Shown here piece after piece: positions 60,190-64,000 of a stretch of DNA of 64,000 nucleotides (within the stretch, counting starts at the first letter, position 1; each line of letters opens with the position of its first letter). Made by a program: the position numbers and the translations under genes. The stretch is from Pseudorhodoferax soli (GTDB lineage Bacteria > Pseudomonadota > Gammaproteobacteria > Burkholderiales > Burkholderiaceae_C): the NCBI RefSeq assembly GCF_003337555.1, contig NZ_QPJK01000002.1:1-64000 (forward strand), in the 5' to 3' direction. The notes beneath the pieces were generated by a model, which saw nothing but the letters and a program-made list of their open reading frames with translations, was not told the DNA's origin and did not search any database.

Positions 60190-60678
60190 ATGCAACGCTT
60201 CACCATCTCGCTGGACGATGCGCTCGCCCGTCAGTTCGATGAATTGATCGCGGCCAAGGGCTACGAGAACCGCTCGGAGGCCGTGCGCGACCTGATCCGT
60301 TCACGGCTGGGCGATGCCTCGCTCGCGGCTCCGCCCAGCGCGGCCTTCACGCCCGTGCACCCATGGTGCGTGGCCACGGTCAGCTATGTCTACGACCACC
60401 ATGACCAGACGGTGGCCCGGCGCGTGCTGGACCTGCAGCACGCGCACCACGACCTCGTGGTCAGCAGCCTGCACACGCACCTGGACCATGAAGACTGCCT
60501 GGAGACGGCGGTGTTGCGCGGCCCGCTCGGCGCAGTGCAGGCCTGTGCCGAGCGGCTGGTGGCACTGCGTGGCGTGCGGCACGGCGCCATGCATCTGGTG
60601 CCGCTGGCGGCGCCGGACCATGGCCACACGCATGGCCAGGGGCTGGCGCGGCACCAGCACCTCAAGCCGCTCAGCTGA
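60190..60678 (+). CDS. nikR: Nickel-responsive regulator NikR
   Basis: 162 residues. A ribbon-helix-helix DNA-binding domain (RFTISLDDALARQFDELI, ENRSEAVRDLIR) is followed by the ACT-like metal domain; the nickel ligands are recognisable as a His in YDHH and HTHLDHEDC. The C-terminus is unusually His-rich (HGHTHGQGLARHQH). No nikABCDE or urease genes are in view, so its targets lie elsewhere. Confidence 0.92.
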   Translation: MQRFTISLDDALARQFDELIAAKGYENRSEAVRDLIRSRLGDASLAAPPSAAFTPVHPWCVATVSYVYDHHDQTVARRVLDLQHAHHDLVVSSLHTHLDHEDCLETAVLRGPLGAVQACAERLVALRGVRHGAMHLVPLAAPDHGHTHGQGLARHQHLKPLS

Positions 60679-60686
60679 TCAGCTGA

Positions 60687-61451
60687 TCAGCGGCCGGTCC
60701 AGTTCGGCTTGCGCTTCTCCGCGAATGCGGCCGAGCCTTCGCGGGCATCGGACGAGGTGAACACCGGGGCCGCGATGGGCTTCTGGCGCTCGAACATCTC
60801 GGCCTGGCTCCAGTCAGCCGACTCGCTGACGATGCGCTTGCTCGTTGCCACGGCCAGGGGGCCGTTGGCGGCCACGCTCTCGGCCAGTTGCAGCGCGCCA
60901 GCCAACGCCTGGCCCGGCTCGGCCAGGCGGTTCACCAGGCCCAGCGCGTGGGCGCGTTCGGCATCCAGCATGTCGCCCGTCAGCGCGAACTCCATGGCCA
61001 CGTGGTACGGAATGCGCCGCGGCAGGCGGATGAGTCCGCCGGCGGACGCCACGAGGCCGCGCTTGGCTTCGGGCAGGCCGAACTTGGCGGCCCGCGAGGC
61101 CACGACGAGGTCGCAGGCCAGCACCATCTCGAAGCCGCCGGCCAGCGCATAGCCTTCCACCGCGGCGATCAACACCTTGCGCGGCGGCCGCTCGGTGAGG
61201 CCGGCAAAGCCGCGACCTTCCACACTGGGCCGCTCGCCGCGCAGGAAGCCCTTGAGGTCCATGCCGGAGCAGAAGGTGCCGCCGGCGCCCGTGACGATGC
61301 CCAGCCGCAGGTCGTCACGCGCATCGAGTTCGTCGAGCGCGGCGGCCAGCGCCTCGGAGGTGGCACGGTCCATGGCGTTGCGCGCCTCGGGCCGGTGCAT
61401 GGTCATCACGAGCACGTTGCCGTGTACTTCGGTTTGCAGGCTGTCTGCCAT
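60687..61451 (-). CDS. Enoyl-CoA hydratase/isomerase (crotonase) family protein
   Basis: 254 residues. Oxyanion-hole segments FCSGMDLKGF and GYALAGGFEM with Glu at the crotonase position, then LPEAKRGL with the second Glu, support hydratase activity. It is divergent from an acyl-CoA ligase, suggesting a shared pathway. AAGGA lies 8 bases before the ATG. Confidence 0.88.
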   Translation of the reverse strand: MADSLQTEVHGNVLVMTMHRPEARNAMDRATSEALAAALDELDARDDLRLGIVTGAGGTFCSGMDLKGFLRGERPSVEGRGFAGLTERPPRKVLIAAVEGYALAGGFEMVLACDLVVASRAAKFGLPEAKRGLVASAGGLIRLPRRIPYHVAMEFALTGDMLDAERAHALGLVNRLAEPGQALAGALQLAESVAANGPLAVATSKRIVSESADWSQAEMFERQKPIAAPVFTSSDAREGSAAFAEKRKPNWTGR

Positions 61452-61615
61452 GGGGTCGTCCTTTCGAAGAGGGTCCGCGACGTCGCGATGCGCGAGTGTT
61501 GGAAGCTTTGCGCCGCCGGCCTGTTGCCTGTGCGACAGGCTCGGGGTAATCACGGGTCCGTGGCGCCGGGACGGCACGGGATCATGAAATTTCCCAAGCC
61601 TTCCACCACATCCCA

Positions 61616-63217
61616 ATGACACCTCCGCTTCCCGGATGGCTGCCCCCATTGCCGGGCGGCGTCGCGGCCGACAAGCCGGCCTTCATCGACGGAGGCAGCG
61701 GCCACACCGTGACGCACGGAACGCTCGCGCTGCGCGCCGCGCGCGTCGCCGGCTGGCTCGCCGATCTGGGCCTCGCGCCCGGCGACGGCATCGCGATGCT
61801 GCTGGAGAACCGCGCCGAACTCGTCGAGCTGGCGCTGGGTGCCGAACGCGCAGGCCTGTACCACACGCCCATCGGAACGCAGCTGTCGCCGAGCGAGATC
61901 GACTACCTGCTGCGCGACTGCGGTGCCCGCGTGTTCGTGGCGTCGCAGAAGATGCTGGAGGGGCCGGGCGCCGGCCTGCAGCTGCCGCCCGGTCTGACGC
62001 TGGTGCTGCTGGACGGACAGCGCGCGGGCTGGTCGGGCTACGAGGAGGCACTGGCCAGCGTTCCCGCGCAGCGGCTGGCGGCCATCTGGGAGGAACTTTC
62101 GCAGCGCCCGCAGGGCCGCGATCTGCTGTACTCCTCGGGCACCACGGGCAGGCCCAAGGGCGTCAAGCGCGCGCTGGCGCCACGCCTGCCGATGGGCCAG
62201 GTGCCGCCCGACATCGACAGCTGGCGCCAGCTCTACGGCTTCGGTGCCGACACGGTCTACCTCTCGCCCGCGCCGCTGTACCACGCGGCACCGCTGCGCT
62301 ACACGCTGCGCGTGATCGGCCTGGGCGGCACGGCCGTCGTCATGCCCAGGTTCGACGCGGCACAGGCGCTGGCGCTGATCGAACGCCACCGCGTGAGCCA
62401 CAGCCAATGGGTGCCGACCATGTTCGGCCGCCTGCTGCGGCTGCCGGAGGAGGTGCGCGCGCGCCATGACCTGTCGTCGCTGCGCGTGGCCATCCACGCG
62501 GCCGCGCCCTGCCCCGTGGAGATCAAGCGCGCCATGCTGGACTGGTGGGGCGATGTGATCCACGAGTACTACGCCGGCTCCGAGGGCGTGGGCATCACCG
62601 TCGCGGGGCCGCAGGAATGGCGGGCGCGGCCGGGCACGGTCGGCAAGGCGCTCGGCTGCGGCGTGCACATCGTCGGCGATGACGGCGCCGAGCTGCCCGC
62701 CGGCGAGATCGGCGCGATCTACTTCTCGGGCATGGCGGGCGCCAGCTACCTCAACGACGCGGACAAGACGCGCGGCCTGTACAACGCGCAGGGCTGGGCC
62801 ACCTACGGCGACATCGGCCACCTGGACGCCGACGGCTACCTGTTCCTGAGCGACCGGCGTGCCGACCTCATCCTCTCGGGCGGTGTCAACGTCTATCCCA
62901 AGGAGATCGAGGACGCGCTGGCGCCGCATCCGGATGTGGACGATGTGGGCGTGGTCGGCGTGCCCGATCCCGACTTCGGCGAAGTGCCCAAGGCCGTCGT
63001 GCGCCTGCGCCCCGGCCTCAGCGCCGACGCCGCCCGCGCCGAGGCCCTGCTCGACTACCTGCAGGGCCGGCTGGCGCGCACCAAGCTGCCGCGCTCCGTG
63101 GTGTTCGATGCCGCGTTGCCGCGCATGGACAATGGCAAGCTGCTGCGCCGCGTGCTCAAGGAGCGCTACCGCGACCAGCCCGAAGCGGGTTTCATGCTGC
63201 GGCCCCACGCGCACTGA
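61616..63217 (+). CDS. AMP-forming acyl-CoA ligase
   Basis: 533 residues. P-loop LLYSSGTTGRPKGVK, YAGSEG, the hinge region YGDIGHLDADGYLFLSDR and a late catalytic Lys in MDNGKLLRR make it an ANL-family ligase; it activates a fatty or aromatic acid as the CoA thioester. The substrate is not identifiable. It is divergent from the crotonase gene. Confidence 0.9.
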   Translation: MTPPLPGWLPPLPGGVAADKPAFIDGGSGHTVTHGTLALRAARVAGWLADLGLAPGDGIAMLLENRAELVELALGAERAGLYHTPIGTQLSPSEIDYLLRDCGARVFVASQKMLEGPGAGLQLPPGLTLVLLDGQRAGWSGYEEALASVPAQRLAAIWEELSQRPQGRDLLYSSGTTGRPKGVKRALAPRLPMGQVPPDIDSWRQLYGFGADTVYLSPAPLYHAAPLRYTLRVIGLGGTAVVMPRFDAAQALALIERHRVSHSQWVPTMFGRLLRLPEEVRARHDLSSLRVAIHAAAPCPVEIKRAMLDWWGDVIHEYYAGSEGVGITVAGPQEWRARPGTVGKALGCGVHIVGDDGAELPAGEIGAIYFSGMAGASYLNDADKTRGLYNAQGWATYGDIGHLDADGYLFLSDRRADLILSGGVNVYPKEIEDALAPHPDVDDVGVVGVPDPDFGEVPKAVVRLRPGLSADAARAEALLDYLQGRLARTKLPRSVVFDAALPRMDNGKLLRRVLKERYRDQPEAGFMLRPHAH

Positions 63218-63350
63218 ACGCGGCGCAAGCCGCCGGCCCCCGGCTCCGCGTGCTGGCCGTGCGCAGCGGACTCGCCGACCGCGGCGAACGCCTGCCGGGC
63301 AGGTGCGGCGCCCTTTCCGGCTATGCTCGCGCCCTTTTTCGAAGGAATCA

Positions 63351-63626
63351 ATGATGACCGAAGCCACCACCCCCAAGAAACAGACCGCCTTCAACAAGCC
63401 CCTGCGCCCCAGCGCTGCACTGGCCCGCGTCGTGGGTGCCGAGCCGCTCGCCCGCACAGAGGCCACCAAGAAGCTGTGGGACTACATCAAGGCCCACAAC
63501 CTGCAAAATCCCGCAAACAAACGCAACATCCTGTGCGATGACGCGCTGAAGGCGGTGATGGGCAAGGACGAGGTGACGATGTTCGAAATGACGGGCCTCG
63601 TCGGCAAGCATCTGGCTACGACCTGA
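63351..63626 (+). CDS. SWIB/MDM2-domain protein
   Basis: 91 residues (or 90 from the next ATG). Almost the whole protein is one SWIB domain: KPLRPSAALARVVG, TKKLWDYIKAHNLQNP, NKRNILCDDAL and MFEMTGLVGKHL. The domain is best known from eukaryotic chromatin remodellers; bacterial members occur in chlamydiae and some proteobacteria and their role is unclear. GAAGGA precedes the ATG. Confidence 0.9.
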   Translation: MMTEATTPKKQTAFNKPLRPSAALARVVGAEPLARTEATKKLWDYIKAHNLQNPANKRNILCDDALKAVMGKDEVTMFEMTGLVGKHLATT

Positions 63627-63753
63627 GCCCGTTCCTGCTTCGCGCGCAGATCCGGTCGCGCAGGCACCGCACCCTGCGTGGCGTGCGTGCCGCGAGAGCC
63701 GGACGACAGCGCCCCCTCTTCTCCGGCGGTGCGCCGATCGACGCCGCCAGCCA

Positions 63754-63793
63754 GAAGCCTTGCACGTCATGACTTGCAAGGCTTCTTGCTTTT
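63754..63793 (+). terminator. Strong hairpin after the SWIB gene
   Basis: GAAGCCTTGCA (63754-63764) and TGCAAGGCTTC (63775-63785) form a perfect 11-bp stem around a 10-base loop that contains TCATGA; TTGCTTTT follows. It lies 128 bases past the SWIB stop and just before the convergent metI stop. Confidence 0.75.
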
Positions 63794-63809
63794 GGCGCCA
63801 GCAAGCACC

Positions 63810-64000
63810 TCAGCGTCTTTTGTTGAAGCGGCGCGCGAGCCGGTCGCCCGTCCACTGCACCGTGCCCACGAGCGCGATCAGCACCACGATCACCTGCAGC
63901 ATCACGGTGGTGTCGAAACGCTGGTAACCGTAGCGGATCGCCAGGTCGCCCAGCCCGCCCGCGCCCACGGCCCCGGCCATGGCCGACGAACCGATCATCG
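63810..64000 (-). CDS. metI: Methionine ABC transporter permease MetI (C-terminal part)
   Basis: Only the last 63 residues are in the window; the frame stays open to base 64000. GSSAMAGAVGAGGLGDLAIRYGYQRF is the hallmark of MetI, the permease of the D/L-methionine importer MetNIQ, followed by the last membrane segment and a basic tail. The metN gene is expected upstream, outside the window. Confidence 0.88.
   Translation of the reverse strand, partial: MIGSSAMAGAVGAGGLGDLAIRYGYQRFDTTVMLQVIVVLIALVGTVQWTGDRLARRFNKRR

Noticed and set aside
60671-60690. Tandem CTGATCAG palindromes at the convergent ends of nikR and the crotonase gene
   Set aside because: Short, no T-run, and made partly of the two stop codons; no good case for a terminator.
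63810-64000. SAM-responsive riboswitch of a methionine transporter
   Set aside because: The leader of the met operon would lie upstream of metN, beyond the window end.

Overview
The window is GC-rich, densely coded chromosomal DNA that reads as a betaproteobacterium of the order Burkholderiales, most likely family Comamonadaceae. This placement rests on gene content and order: a PHA synthase/thiolase pair, Crp/Fnr-ftsK-lolA opposite trxB, rpmB-rpmG followed by PHP-phosphatase/YciO/M50/trpS, and a SWIB-domain protein. It is an inference and not a database result. No rRNA, tRNA, CRISPR array, insertion sequence or prophage was recognised. No stretch over 300 bases lacks a gene; the longest gaps are 16456-16687, 59976-60189, 9585-9774 and 63627-63809.

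Layout. 1-8691: the 3' part of a giant cadherin-repeat surface protein overlaps a diguanylate cyclase, which overlaps an HD-GYP response regulator, which overlaps an ECF41-type sigma factor. 8688-12698: DUF72 protein, then phaC-phaA on the minus strand. 12790-17993: small membrane protein; minus-strand OmpA lipoprotein, MFS, maiA and pgeF; plus-strand FAH-family and Nudix genes. 18021-23127: livHMGF without a binding protein, and rarA. 23278-30541: Tat-exported SMP-30 protein, SDR, DUF1090 protein, PaaI thioesterase, DUF6351 lipoprotein and an ABC half-transporter. 30538-34802: NlpC/P60 lipoprotein, lolA, ftsK and a Crp/Fnr regulator, divergent from trxB (34962). 36054-41021: rpmB-rpmG with a clear terminator, then PHP phosphatase, DMT transporter, YciO, M50 peptidase and trpS with an extra C-terminal domain. 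41024-49300: osmC, sodC, small membrane protein, glgX, a 24-residue membrane peptide, a membrane protein, ku and ligD. 49459-51339: pssA, Lrp/AsnC regulator and LysE exporter. 51377-57396: a thiolase-like protein, two acyl-CoA dehydrogenases and two multihaem cytochromes c. 57403-64000: KefB/YbaL-type antiporter, phaB, nikR, enoyl-CoA hydratase, acyl-CoA ligase, SWIB protein and the end of metI.

How parts fit together. The first four genes look like one translationally coupled surface-attachment and c-di-GMP module. PhaC, PhaA and PhaB form the complete acetyl-CoA to polyhydroxybutyrate pathway, but phaB lies about 47 kb from phaCA in its own transcription unit. LigD and Ku are a two-gene bacterial end-joining system. 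The acyl-CoA ligase, hydratase, dehydrogenase pair and thiolase-like protein point to catabolism of an unidentified acyl or aromatic acid. Best leads for something new: the cadherin/c-di-GMP/ECF41 cluster with its recent two-unit repeat duplication; TrpS with a YegP-like tail; a thiolase-fold protein that has lost its recognisable catalytic motifs; the 24-residue peptide gene; and several unexplained inverted repeats.
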